Origin: Candidatus Iainarchaeum sp.
Lineage (GTDB): Archaea; Iainarchaeota; Iainarchaeia; Iainarchaeales; GCA-2688035
DNA: 13,044 bases
NCBI GenBank assembly: GCA_016931555.1
Contig: JAFGEM010000062.1
Location: 1 to 13,044 of the forward strand
Direction: 5' to 3'
Part shown: piece after piece, positions 4,474 to 11,743 of the stretch
How the letters are laid out: every line of letters starts with the position of its first letter
How positions within the stretch are numbered: position 1 is the stretch's first letter
Translations under genes and position numbers: made by a program
The notes under the pieces: model-generated
What the model saw: only the letters and a program-made list of their open reading frames with translations
The model's database searches: none
Told to the model about the DNA's origin: nothing

Positions 4474-6774
4474 TTAGCCTCCGCCAAAGAAACTGCCTAC
4501 AACCATGTTTGAGGCAAGCACTGCAACAAGGAAAACAATTACTGCAACTGGAAGCGCCTTTGCAATGTTTAGGCGCACCAACAGATCATTGTCTTCCTCA
4601 ATCTTTGTTGTAAAGTAACTCATTATTACAACTAATTCAATAACATAAATAGTGACAATTATAAGAAATCCCACGGGAGTAACCATTTCTGAAAAAGCCT
4701 CGAAAGAAATTCCCTGCAGTGGAACGCTAAAGCCTGTGTCGACATCTCCCGCACCTCCGACCTGCTCCAAAGCACCGCTTGAAGCAATTCCCGCAAGAGT
4801 AAGCATTACAACCTTCTGCAGCGAAGTTGTCACGCCGAGGACAATCGGGGCAATGAAAATAACCATTGTCTTCATCATTGAAACAACGTCAGCAATAAGG
4901 TCGGAAAGCATTTTGTTTACCTTCTGCGCATTGCTGAGCTGGAGCGAGAGAGAGATTAAAGTGCGCGCAGCAACATTCACTCCCAATCCAACAGAATCAA
5001 CAAGAATCTTCATTGAACTCTGGATAACATTGGAAGGCAAATTTTTCAATGCACCATAGTTTTTGTCAAAAACAGCCTGTTCCAAAGGCATGCCCAAAAG
5101 CTCAATGTTTTCCACAATGCGCGCAAAAATTCTCTGCGAAATAATAAAGCTCGGCAAAAAGTTTTTTGTGTGCTTCAAAGCCTCTTCAACTGGCTTGTTC
5201 TCACCCAAACGCGAGGCAAGCACATACAAAGAATCCTGGAACTCATTCTCCATTCTTATTATCTGCTGCTGAATCCTGCGCTTGTAAATGTTTGCATAAT
5301 AAATGAAAATAAAAGCAGCAATCGCAACAGCAATTATTGAGCCAAAAACAAGCTTGTAGGGAGTAACATCATGCCCCGCTTCCATGAAAAATTTTTGCTT
5401 TTCCATTGCAAGCAAAGCCTTGGCAGTTTTAGGAGTCTTGCCCTCTGAAATCAGCTCCTGATAACGCTTTCCTCCCTCATCAAAAAAAGTCTCATCGCCC
5501 TTTTCCTCAAGCAAAACATTTGCCTCTGTAGGATCTGCGGGAATTATTTGATAGGGCAAATCCCGCTCATCAATCAGGGATTTGGGGGGAATTCCCTCCT
5601 GCGAAACAAATACAGAAAGAGAAATGCCCACTATAAGAATTATGATTGCGAGAAATCTATAGTCAAATGTACTCTTGCCAATGAGCATTCTCCCTTTTTT
5701 AGGGAGATTGGGATAATTGTCTGGAATTTTTGGGGGGGTATATGTTGGCGGCCTTTGCTTTATAACCTGCATTGCAAAAATAAAAGTAAGTATGGGAATT
5801 CCAATATTGTAAATTCCAATCAAAATTTCAGGCTTTGCCATTGGAGCACCGGAAAAAGCGCTCCCCACAGGCAAAATAATTATTAGGATTAAAGGCAGCA
5901 AAACTCCGACATAAAACAAGAGAGTTGAAGGCTGGGAAAGGTTGCGCGCATACTGTTCCATTTTGGTGCGAATTGAATCCAACACAGTTTCCATTGTCTT
6001 GTCAAGCAACTGATAGCGCTTTGCCTCAGTATTCTCCAAAACACTTGCACGCACCATCATTAACGCATGCTTGAACTCATCGCTAAACCGGCCCCAACGG
6101 TAAGCCAAATCATCCAAGCCCTCTGAGAGAGAAGTAAAAAGTCCTATCTGGGTTTCCCAGAGGAGGCGGCGAAAATCAGAGGCAATTTTTCCCCTTCCAT
6201 GCTCTGCAGCAAACTCAACTGCCTTCTCGAGATTAGGGACAAGCTTCATTGACATTATCATGTAACCCACAATCTCGGGGACATAGCCAAGAGCCATTGT
6301 CTGCTCTGTCTTTGCAGCATTCAAAGGATACTGCTGCACAAAAACAGTTGCAAACAAAGCAACAATAATAATTGGGGCAAAAATATACATGTAAATCAGG
6401 AATTCGAGATTCACTAAATCAAGGAGTATTCCATAAACAGGGGAAAACAAAAGCCCAAACCCAATTGCAATTCCCAAACCCATTACAAGAATCATGACTA
6501 CTTTAACTGTTGCTGAAAATTCTTCCGGCTTTAAATCCCAGCGCAGGAAATCTATGGCTTCCTGATACTTGGTTGAATAAGTAGCGCCCTTTCCGCCCGA
6601 AGGAAAGCGCTTGTAAACAGACTTGCAGAGCTTAACAAAATAAGGCTCTGTGCGCTTTGTCAGCGCCTTTTCACCCTTGTCGAATTCATCCCTGCTTACA
6701 ATAATTTTTTTGTAAAGCTCTCCAGGAGAAACCTCTGGCTCAAAATACTCCCTTCGCCTGCGTTGCTTTGCCAT
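4474..6774 (-). CDS. TadC/FlaJ-like pilus platform protein with two T2SSF domains
   Basis: This 766-aa polytopic protein is the inner-membrane platform of a type IV pilus/archaellum-like machine. It has two halves. Half 1 has a soluble basic N terminus (1-85), membrane segments at about 88-112 and 120-148, a cytoplasmic helical T2SSF domain (155-275) and membrane segments at about 283-303 and 315-337. Half 2 has a segment at 372-391, a charged loop (395-470), a segment at 474-494, a second T2SSF-like domain (505-625) and segments at about 636-660, 698-722 and 738-762. FlaJ/TadC proteins usually carry one such domain; many archaeal pilus loci encode two separate proteins (EpdJ/EpdK in Methanococcus), so this resembles a fusion of the pair. 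It starts 12 bases after the ATPase stop with GGGG six bases before ATG, so the two genes are surely co-transcribed. It ends in SFFGGG, whose codons form the Shine-Dalgarno for the next ORF. Confidence 0.87.
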   Translation of the reverse strand: MAKQRRRREYFEPEVSPGELYKKIIVSRDEFDKGEKALTKRTEPYFVKLCKSVYKRFPSGGKGATYSTKYQEAIDFLRWDLKPEEFSATVKVVMILVMGLGIAIGFGLLFSPVYGILLDLVNLEFLIYMYIFAPIIIVALFATVFVQQYPLNAAKTEQTMALGYVPEIVGYMIMSMKLVPNLEKAVEFAAEHGRGKIASDFRRLLWETQIGLFTSLSEGLDDLAYRWGRFSDEFKHALMMVRASVLENTEAKRYQLLDKTMETVLDSIRTKMEQYARNLSQPSTLLFYVGVLLPLILIIILPVGSAFSGAPMAKPEILIGIYNIGIPILTFIFAMQVIKQRPPTYTPPKIPDNYPNLPKKGRMLIGKSTFDYRFLAIIILIVGISLSVFVSQEGIPPKSLIDERDLPYQIIPADPTEANVLLEEKGDETFFDEGGKRYQELISEGKTPKTAKALLAMEKQKFFMEAGHDVTPYKLVFGSIIAVAIAAFIFIYYANIYKRRIQQQIIRMENEFQDSLYVLASRLGENKPVEEALKHTKNFLPSFIISQRIFARIVENIELLGMPLEQAVFDKNYGALKNLPSNVIQSSMKILVDSVGLGVNVAARTLISLSLQLSNAQKVNKMLSDLIADVVSMMKTMVIFIAPIVLGVTTSLQKVVMLTLAGIASSGALEQVGGAGDVDTGFSVPLQGISFEAFSEMVTPVGFLIIVTIYVIELVVIMSYFTTKIEEDNDLLVRLNIAKALPVAVIVFLVAVLASNMVVGSFFGGG

Positions 6775-6786
6775 AAAAAGCCCCTA

Positions 6787-9087
6787 TCAACCTTTTTTGG
6801 GCGCACTGGGTTTTGCCTTTACAAAATCCTGCAAAAAATTATTCTGCATCCAGTACTTCCATTTTCCCAAAACCTGATTGTAATCAATTTTTCCATTCTC
6901 CCTAATATCCTGCTCCTTTAACAGTATCAGCTTGTTGTTGCAAATAATAGTGTTTTCCGCTTCCAAAATCTTTGGAATATTGTGCTTTCTCCGCAGCTCA
7001 ACCAAAAAAGACTGGGCAGAACCGCGCATTTTAATGTCCTCCCACATCTGCTTCATTGTCAATCCAGTTGAACGCGAAATTTTTGCAAACAACTCTGACT
7101 CTTTCAAATTATCCTCCATTAATTCAAGATTGTCTTTCTTTGCATCATAAAGCATTAAATCAAGCAAGCCCCCTTCCCTCTCAGGATCGTCAACCCAGTG
7201 CTTTTTCACCTCGGTCAGCTGGACAACGCGCCGCGTTTTTTTGAGAGAGCCCGCAAATCTTATCGGCCTTGCAACCACAACCAAGTCAGTGGCCTTAAAG
7301 CTTGTTGTGGGAACACCCAAATCATTTACAACCCTGTCCCAAACACTGTAAGCAGATTCGCCGTGCACTGTTCCAATTACAATGTTCCCCGCTGCACCAA
7401 CTCTCATTGCCTCGTACAAAACCCTTGCCTCCTTGCTTCGCACCTCTCCCACTACCAAAGCAGAGTCACCCAATCTCAGGGCTGTTCTAAGGGCTTCATC
7501 GGGAGCAACCTCACTCTCTGTTTTTGAAACGCTTATAGGGCTTCTTGTTTTCAGGCGCTGAATGTTAAAGCCAATATTTTTCAAATAAGGCACGGGAATT
7601 TCAAGAGTGTCCTCCTGAACAATGATTCTTATGTTCTGCAAGATCTCAAGAATGCACGCAGTGAGGAGAGAAGTTTTTCCGCTTCCACGGCTTCCTGTTA
7701 TCAGAGTGCTTGCCTGAGTGTCAATGAAAAAAGAAATCATTCCAGCTGCAAGGGGATTCAAAAAATCAACATCAAGGAATTGCGCGAGAGTCCAGGGAGT
7801 GGTTTTGTGCAGGCGGAATGCAAATGCAACACCATCAGGAGACAACGGCGGGCCAATTACTGCTGTCCTTGTCTCCAAATCAGGCAGGTCAAAGTCAAGG
7901 ACAGGATGCGCTTCATCAAAAGGCCTGCCGGACATTGCACGCATTTTGCTTACAAGCCCCTCTGCCTCATCCTTTGTATACAAAATATTTGTCTGGCACT
8001 GCCCATACTCAGAGTGCACAACATACAAAGGCTTCTGCCCTATTGGCGCGTCAAGATAAATGTCTGTGAGTTTTCTGTCCGACAAAAGAATTTCAAGTAT
8101 TCCATAGCCAACAGTGTAACGTGCAACAATTTCAGCGAGCTCTGCAAGCTCTTCATTAGCAAGCTTTACATTGTAATGGCGCGCAACATCCTTAATAGTG
8201 GACTCGTAAATCCTCTCAAAATAGCGGCGGCTCTTTGCAACAGTGCTTAAAGAGATTTTTCCCGGCTGGTAGCCTGCAACAACCTCTTTTGTTTTGCTCA
8301 TTACAAAATACTGTTCCGGAGGAAGCGAGTATTCAGGGGGATTGACAAAGTAGAGCGCCTCTGTCCTGTTCGGGTGCTTGAAAACCTGAACATTGGATTT
8401 TAAAACAGAGTACTCGTCAAGCAATTCCAATTGCTCTATTTCCTTGAAAAGGAGGCGCGAGCCAATAAAGCTTGGCTTTACCTCTGCCTCTAAAATCAAT
8501 TTGTAAATGTCGCTTGTGGCAGGAACCTCTTTCAGCTTAGTGAGAATGTCCAAGGTTTTTTGAATTAAATTTGTTGCCTCAAAATTCTTTCTAATGTAAT
8601 CAAGAGTCTGGATATAGGGGCGCGTGCAATTCAAGTATGTTCCGCCAAGCTCGCGCATTTTTGTCTTCTCAACCTTTATCTCATTAAGGAGCGTGAGATA
8701 GGCTGCGAGAGGGTCATAAGCAATTAAATCGTGCGCGATTTTTACAAGAGTGTCATGCCGCGATGACAGGTACTGTTCGCACTCGCTTTGCGTGGCAGCC
8801 AGGTGCTTGTAGCTCCAAACGCTCTGCACATTAAACTTTTGCCGCAGGCTTGCTGCTTCAACAAGCAGCTTTGTCTGGTCTTCATCATATACTCTCTCAT
8901 AAACCTCTGCGCAGATAATCAAATCAGCCTCTATTTCAGAGAGTATTGCAATTGCGTGAAACCGGCAGTGCGGGTCATCAGACATGCTTGCGCCGTACAC
9001 GCAATTCCGACAGTCAAAAACAAGGTGCCTTTTGCCAGCCTCGTCCTTTACAACATAGTCGCCTACCTTAAAACCGCCAATATCCAT
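6787..9087 (-). CDS. FlaI/GspE-type secretion ATPase with Cys-containing N-terminal extension
   Basis: This 766-aa hexameric-type ATPase powers pilus assembly on the cytoplasmic face. Counted from ATG 9087, Walker A is GSRGSGKTS (465-473), the Asp box lies around VQEDTLEIPV (490-499), Walker B is LVVGEVR (544-550) and the His box is TVHGES (573-578). These define the type II/IV secretion ATPase family. A conserved N2-like domain precedes the core (about 300-430). The first 280 residues are longer than in typical FlaI and carry C26-x2-C29-x11-C41-x2-H44, a probable metal site. A Lys-rich tail follows the core. A GTG at 9096 would add three residues; I prefer the ATG because a TATA-like TTTATAAT centred near 9118 puts initiation about five bases before it. 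It is first in a minus-strand operon with the platform, small peptide and pilin-like genes. A Tad/Epd-like pilus is likelier than an archaellum, as no other archaellum gene is present. Confidence 0.9.
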   Translation of the reverse strand: MDIGGFKVGDYVVKDEAGKRHLVFDCRNCVYGASMSDDPHCRFHAIAILSEIEADLIICAEVYERVYDEDQTKLLVEAASLRQKFNVQSVWSYKHLAATQSECEQYLSSRHDTLVKIAHDLIAYDPLAAYLTLLNEIKVEKTKMRELGGTYLNCTRPYIQTLDYIRKNFEATNLIQKTLDILTKLKEVPATSDIYKLILEAEVKPSFIGSRLLFKEIEQLELLDEYSVLKSNVQVFKHPNRTEALYFVNPPEYSLPPEQYFVMSKTKEVVAGYQPGKISLSTVAKSRRYFERIYESTIKDVARHYNVKLANEELAELAEIVARYTVGYGILEILLSDRKLTDIYLDAPIGQKPLYVVHSEYGQCQTNILYTKDEAEGLVSKMRAMSGRPFDEAHPVLDFDLPDLETRTAVIGPPLSPDGVAFAFRLHKTTPWTLAQFLDVDFLNPLAAGMISFFIDTQASTLITGSRGSGKTSLLTACILEILQNIRIIVQEDTLEIPVPYLKNIGFNIQRLKTRSPISVSKTESEVAPDEALRTALRLGDSALVVGEVRSKEARVLYEAMRVGAAGNIVIGTVHGESAYSVWDRVVNDLGVPTTSFKATDLVVVARPIRFAGSLKKTRRVVQLTEVKKHWVDDPEREGGLLDLMLYDAKKDNLELMEDNLKESELFAKISRSTGLTMKQMWEDIKMRGSAQSFLVELRRKHNIPKILEAENTIICNNKLILLKEQDIRENGKIDYNQVLGKWKYWMQNNFLQDFVKAKPSAPKKG

Positions 9088-9113
9088 AAAAGCCACAAGA
9101 CTAAATTTGTTTC

Positions 9114-9122
9114 ATTATAAAG
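9114..9122 (-). promoter_or_regulatory. TATA box of the pilus operon
   Basis: On the minus strand CTTTATAAT is centred about 26 bp before a predicted start near 9092, five bases upstream of the ATPase ATG. A second TATA-like TTTATATA (9134-9141) lies upstream and could give a longer leader. No Shine-Dalgarno precedes the ATPase start, which fits a near-leaderless mRNA. Confidence 0.4.
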
Positions 9123-9127
9123 AGAAT

Positions 9128-9147
9128 TAAAGTTATATAAAAGAATT
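9128..9147. repeat. 20-bp promoter-like element shared with 11643-11662
   Basis: TAAAGTTATATAAAAG plus ATT occurs here as ...AAAAGAATT and again at 11643-11662 as ...AAAAGGATT, differing at one base in 20. The purine-rich BRE-like part precedes TATATAAA, so on the plus strand it reads as a BRE/TATA pair. Here that direction points into the 3' end of the rhomboid gene. Confidence 0.4.
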
Positions 9148-9166
9148 CGTTTAGGATTAAGGTTTT

Positions 9167-10053
9167 TTACAGGGCAGCTTTTTTAGGTTGTTTGCAATTT
9201 TTTTCGGTTATAAAAAATTTGTCGTTATCAATTGCAAATGAATGCTGCTCTTTCCCTATCCTTATTTTTATTTGCCATCCGTCTTTGCCCTTTGAAACAT
9301 TTTCAACTCTCATTTCAACAGCCTTTTTTGCACCGTATTTTTTTGCAACATACTCATAGACCATAAAATAAACCTCATCAGAAACATTTAAACCCAAAAA
9401 TTCTTTTCTGCCCTCTTCGGCTTCAGTGCCTTCGATTTCTATGTCAGTTAAAAAAACTGCAAAAAAGATTCCCGCAAAAAGCCCCCAAATGTGTGCAAAA
9501 AACGCAACTCCGGTTGTCCCGACAAACGTGTCCATAAAAAACAGGTACAATTGATACGCTAAAAACAGGGCGGCAAAAATTGCTACCTGAACCTTACAGT
9601 TTATAGGAACGAACGCCACGACAGCAAGAACACGAATTTTCCTGTTAAAAAACATAACAACATATGCACCCAAAATCCCGCTTATAGCGCCGGAAGCACC
9701 GATTACCGGAATTGCAGAGCCAATGTTCAACAGGTAATGGGCGAAAACTGCAATTACTCCCGAAAACAAGTATAAACCAATAAATCGTTTTTTTCCAAGC
9801 TTGTCCTCAACATTGTCCCCAAAAACCCAGAGAAACAACATGTTGCCAAGCAGGTGCAAAATATCCCCATGCAAAAACATGTAAGAAAAAACCGTGATTG
9901 GGCTGGGATTGTTTGGGACAAAACCAAAAGCCAAGGCAGCCTGCTCAATCCCAAAAAAAAGGAAAAAACAAAAACAATAACATTTATCAAAATCAGGGCA
10001 ATTGTAAGATGCGGTTTGCTCTCTGTCTTAATGTCATCAAATGCTAGAAACAT
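9167..10053 (-). pseudogene. Rhomboid-family intramembrane serine protease, frameshifted at an A8/T8 run
   Basis: This is a rhomboid protease split by a one-base frame difference. From ATG 10053 the first frame gives MFLAFDDIKTESKPHLTIAL and the first membrane helix. After the T8 run (9953-9960) the conserved continuation, GIEQAALAFGFVP and onward, is in the -1 frame to the stop at 9167. Adding one T, or a -1 ribosomal slip, yields a 295-aa protein. In joined numbering the H67-x3-N71 motif, catalytic S121 in GASG and H188 in AHIWG are all present, so the fold and active site are preserved. About 85 soluble residues follow the last helix, beyond a minimal rhomboid. A TATA-like CTTAAATA (10076-10083) lies 26 bp before ATG 10053, suggesting a leaderless start. 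The break may be a sequencing error, recent inactivation or programmed slippage. Confidence 0.8.
9953..9960 (-). other. T8 slippery run at the rhomboid frame break
   Basis: On the coding (minus) strand the sequence is TCC followed by T8 and GGG. In the zero frame it contains T TTT TTG, an X XXY YYZ-type heptamer. A -1 slip there continues into GGG ATT GAG, the conserved rhomboid frame. Homopolymers of this length also attract polymerase slippage and sequencing errors. Confidence 0.65.
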
Positions 10054-10075
10054 TGTTAGAAAATGCATTTCTGAA

Positions 10076-10083
10076 TATTTAAG
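10076..10083 (-). promoter_or_regulatory. TATA box of the rhomboid gene
   Basis: CTTAAATA on the minus strand is centred 26-27 bp upstream of ATG 10053, the expected distance for a leaderless archaeal mRNA. This is the main reason for choosing 10053 over the ATG at 10068. Confidence 0.45.
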
Positions 10084-10151
10084 TTTAACTTGGGAGATTG
10101 CGCCATTGAAGCTGTTTCTATTAACTGCAGCTAAAGTTAGAGAGGCCGTAA

Positions 10152-10163
10152 AAACATTTAAAA
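10152..10163 (+). promoter_or_regulatory. TATA box of the membrane protein/lipoprotein operon
   Basis: CATTTAAAAA is centred near 10160 and predicts initiation near 10186, about three bases before the ATG at 10189. It lies in the 135-base divergent region that also holds the rhomboid promoter. Confidence 0.4.
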
Positions 10164-10188
10164 ACAAGAAAGAATCATAGGCTATAGC

Positions 10189-10665
10189 ATGGAGGCGAAA
10201 ACATATTGGAAAATTGGCTTGATTATTTTACTTTTTGTTATTGGGGATTCTTTAATTGGTATTGGTCAGTTCATAGCACTTAATGAGTATGGAGCTGAAC
10301 AGCTTGTGGATGATTTTAAAACCCAGTACGGTGAGGAAATTCCAGCATATCTACAAGCACCTGCCCTTGAGTATACAGGTGCCTTGGGGCTAGTGCAATC
10401 AGCTTTGCAACTAGTGCTTGTAATCCCCGCGATTATCTTATTTTCCCTTAGGAGAAAAATCGGCTTTTATTTGGCAATACTTTTACTAGTTGTTGGATTG
10501 CTTGCTAATTATGCTAGGCCTATTTTGTTAACTTTAGAGTTTGGTGCTAATACCGCACTTATGCAAAACGCAGTATTGATCGGGGCAATCAATGCAGTAA
10601 CTTTTTTTATTCTGCTTTTTATTATTCTAAAAAGCAAGCCTGTTTTTGAGGGAGAAGAAGAATGA
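10189..10665 (+). CDS. Four-helix membrane protein of unknown function
   Basis: A 158-aa integral membrane protein with about four hydrophobic helices: residues 8-30, 66-86, 89-110 and 126-148. A larger loop of about 35 residues sits between helices 1 and 2. A short positive R-R-K-I patch separates helices 2 and 3, which puts that turn in the cytoplasm, and the acidic tail ends in EGEEE. No family motif is recognised. It overlaps the next gene by four bases (ATGA), so the two are translationally coupled and probably work together. It is transcribed divergently from the rhomboid. Confidence 0.8.
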   Translation: MEAKTYWKIGLIILLFVIGDSLIGIGQFIALNEYGAEQLVDDFKTQYGEEIPAYLQAPALEYTGALGLVQSALQLVLVIPAIILFSLRRKIGFYLAILLLVVGLLANYARPILLTLEFGANTALMQNAVLIGAINAVTFFILLFIILKSKPVFEGEEE

Positions 10666-11540
10666 ATTACAGGATTACGTTTGTTGCACTTGTCGTATTT
10701 TTAATTGCTCTTAGCGGCTGCCCACAGCCCGCGCAACCCAGCGAGATTTTTTTGACGGAGGAGCAGGCAAATGAGGCGAGCAAACTTGCCGCACTATATG
10801 ATGAGATACTTCCGGAAGAGACAATTTTAGCAAATGCCGACTGCAAGTTAATAGACGGCATGTGGTGCAGTGAAGAGAGCAGACAGGAGTGGGAGGAAGG
10901 CTGCCAGGAAAACCCAATTCCGGAAGAGTGTATTGCTGTTGCTGGAACGCATGAAAAAAACTGGACTTACTTTGCTCGGCGCATGAGAACAGAAAAAGAA
11001 ACAAAAAAAGCAGTCGCGCTACGCATAAATGAAACAAGGAGCATTGCAGATTTAATAGAAGTGTCAAGTTCAATTCAAAAAATTGGCCTCGAACTGATTG
11101 CATTCTCAAAAGGTAGCGAAAACGAATTTGGATGCGGTGAACTTATAACTTTTGGCACTCCTTTCAAGGGAACGCAAGACAAATATGAGGCAATAGTTTA
11201 TTTCAAAAAAGCCAGAAACGCTTTCGAAAGCAACAGAAGCAGGGAAATAAGCGATGACACAGTCTGGAGTCTTGTGTCGGGGGGAGACTCTCCTTCAAAG
11301 AATCCGGTGTTAGGGCTAATGATTGGCACTATGCCGGAACAGCAAAAAACAGAAATAATGCAGAAGGCAAGAATGGGCTTTGATGAATTTAAGACAGTCT
11401 GCAATCAGGAAGCTGGAAAATTTGATGTAGCGGAAAAAAATGGCGATGTTTACCAGATGGCTTTTTCCTCAGGATACCTAGAAACATGCAATGAATTCCT
11501 GCAAACTTTCAAAATTCCTTTCTCTTCTAACAGCACATAA
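10662..11540 (+). CDS. Predicted secreted lipoprotein, unknown function
   Basis: This 292-aa protein has an N-terminal signal of lipoprotein type: M-N-Y-R, a hydrophobic helix, then the lipobox I-A-L-S-G-C20, followed by a Pro/Gln-rich linker (PQPAQPSE). Lipidation at Cys20 and an extracellular anchor are expected. The mature part is mostly helical and charged, with several Cys (61, 69, 80, 88 and others) spaced as for disulphides, and a distal segment containing conserved-looking Gly and Cys residues. No enzyme motif or C-terminal membrane anchor is seen, so it is not an evident archaeosortase substrate. Its ATG overlaps the TGA of the upstream membrane protein. I do not recognise the family. 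Confidence 0.82.
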   Translation: MNYRITFVALVVFLIALSGCPQPAQPSEIFLTEEQANEASKLAALYDEILPEETILANADCKLIDGMWCSEESRQEWEEGCQENPIPEECIAVAGTHEKNWTYFARRMRTEKETKKAVALRINETRSIADLIEVSSSIQKIGLELIAFSKGSENEFGCGELITFGTPFKGTQDKYEAIVYFKKARNAFESNRSREISDDTVWSLVSGGDSPSKNPVLGLMIGTMPEQQKTEIMQKARMGFDEFKTVCNQEAGKFDVAEKNGDVYQMAFSSGYLETCNEFLQTFKIPFSSNST

Positions 11541-11642
11541 CGGATAAGAAAGCGGGGAAAACTCTGCACTGAGCAGACTTCTCGAAAAACTGAAAGCCAA
11601 ATTTCAACTACCCTCTCCCTAAAAAAACTTTAATCTTTCGCT

Positions 11643-11662
11643 TAAAGTTATATAAAAGGATT
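11643..11662 (+). promoter_or_regulatory. Upstream BRE/TATA-like promoter element
   Basis: TAAAGTTATATAAAAGGATT has a purine-rich BRE-like part and TATATAAA centred near 11652, predicting initiation near 11678. That is about 65 bases before the archaeosortase ATG, so it would make a leader carrying the hairpin at 11693-11710, or a separate short RNA. The element is nearly identical to 9128-9147. Confidence 0.4.
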
Positions 11663-11692
11663 TCACCTAGCCCAACAGTTCTCGTCCAAAGG

Positions 11693-11710
11693 CCTGCGGA
11701 AAAACGCAGG
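11693..11710 (+). other. Perfect GC-rich hairpin CCTGCG-GAAAAA-CGCAGG
   Basis: Six G-C rich base pairs close a six-base loop. It lies downstream of the upstream TATA element and directly before the archaeosortase TATA box. It could be part of a leader or small RNA, or a terminator-like structure for read-through from the lipoprotein gene. No T-run follows, which weighs against a terminator. Confidence 0.4.
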
Positions 11711-11720
11711 GTTAAATAAG
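11711..11720 (+). promoter_or_regulatory. TATA box of the archaeosortase gene
   Basis: GTTAAATAAG is centred near 11716, so initiation is expected close to 11742, two bases before the ATG at 11744. This supports a leaderless transcript and this start codon. It abuts the GC hairpin. Confidence 0.45.
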
Positions 11721-11743
11721 AGAATTGCAGTAAAATTAGGGAT

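Larger units (their letters stand above)
11541..11743. other. 203-base intergenic region with tandem promoter-like elements and hairpins
   Basis: The stretch holds an 8-bp inverted repeat AACTTTAA/TTAAAGTT (11626-11633 and 11642-11649), a strong BRE/TATA-like element, a GC hairpin at 11693-11710 and a second TATA box just before the archaeosortase gene. The first 80 bases hold nothing I can identify. Confidence 0.45.

Noticed and set aside
3892..4477. Open frames overlapping the pilin-like gene on both strands
   Set aside because: They lack a recognisable domain or start context, and the G|Q signal peptide and operon position favour the pilin frame.
7198..8250. Several plus-strand open frames inside the ATPase gene
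   Set aside because: They are antisense to the conserved Walker and N2 regions, rich in Cys/Pro/Ser, and show no plausible protein features.
6787..9096. Archaellum operon
   Set aside because: Only ATPase and platform homologues are present, with no archaellin, FlaF/G/H-type or peptidase genes. A Tad/Epd-like pilus or secretion system fits better.
9167..9934. Stand-alone 255-aa rhomboid starting at TTG 9934
   Set aside because: That TTG is an internal Leu codon of the conserved rhomboid N-terminal region, and the first membrane helix is encoded just upstream in the other frame. A frameshifted longer gene is a better explanation.
9754..10167. Separate 137-aa protein on the minus strand
   Set aside because: Only its residues about 39-73 look real (the rhomboid N terminus). 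Before that it runs through the promoter region and after the T8 run it is an out-of-frame shadow of the rhomboid.
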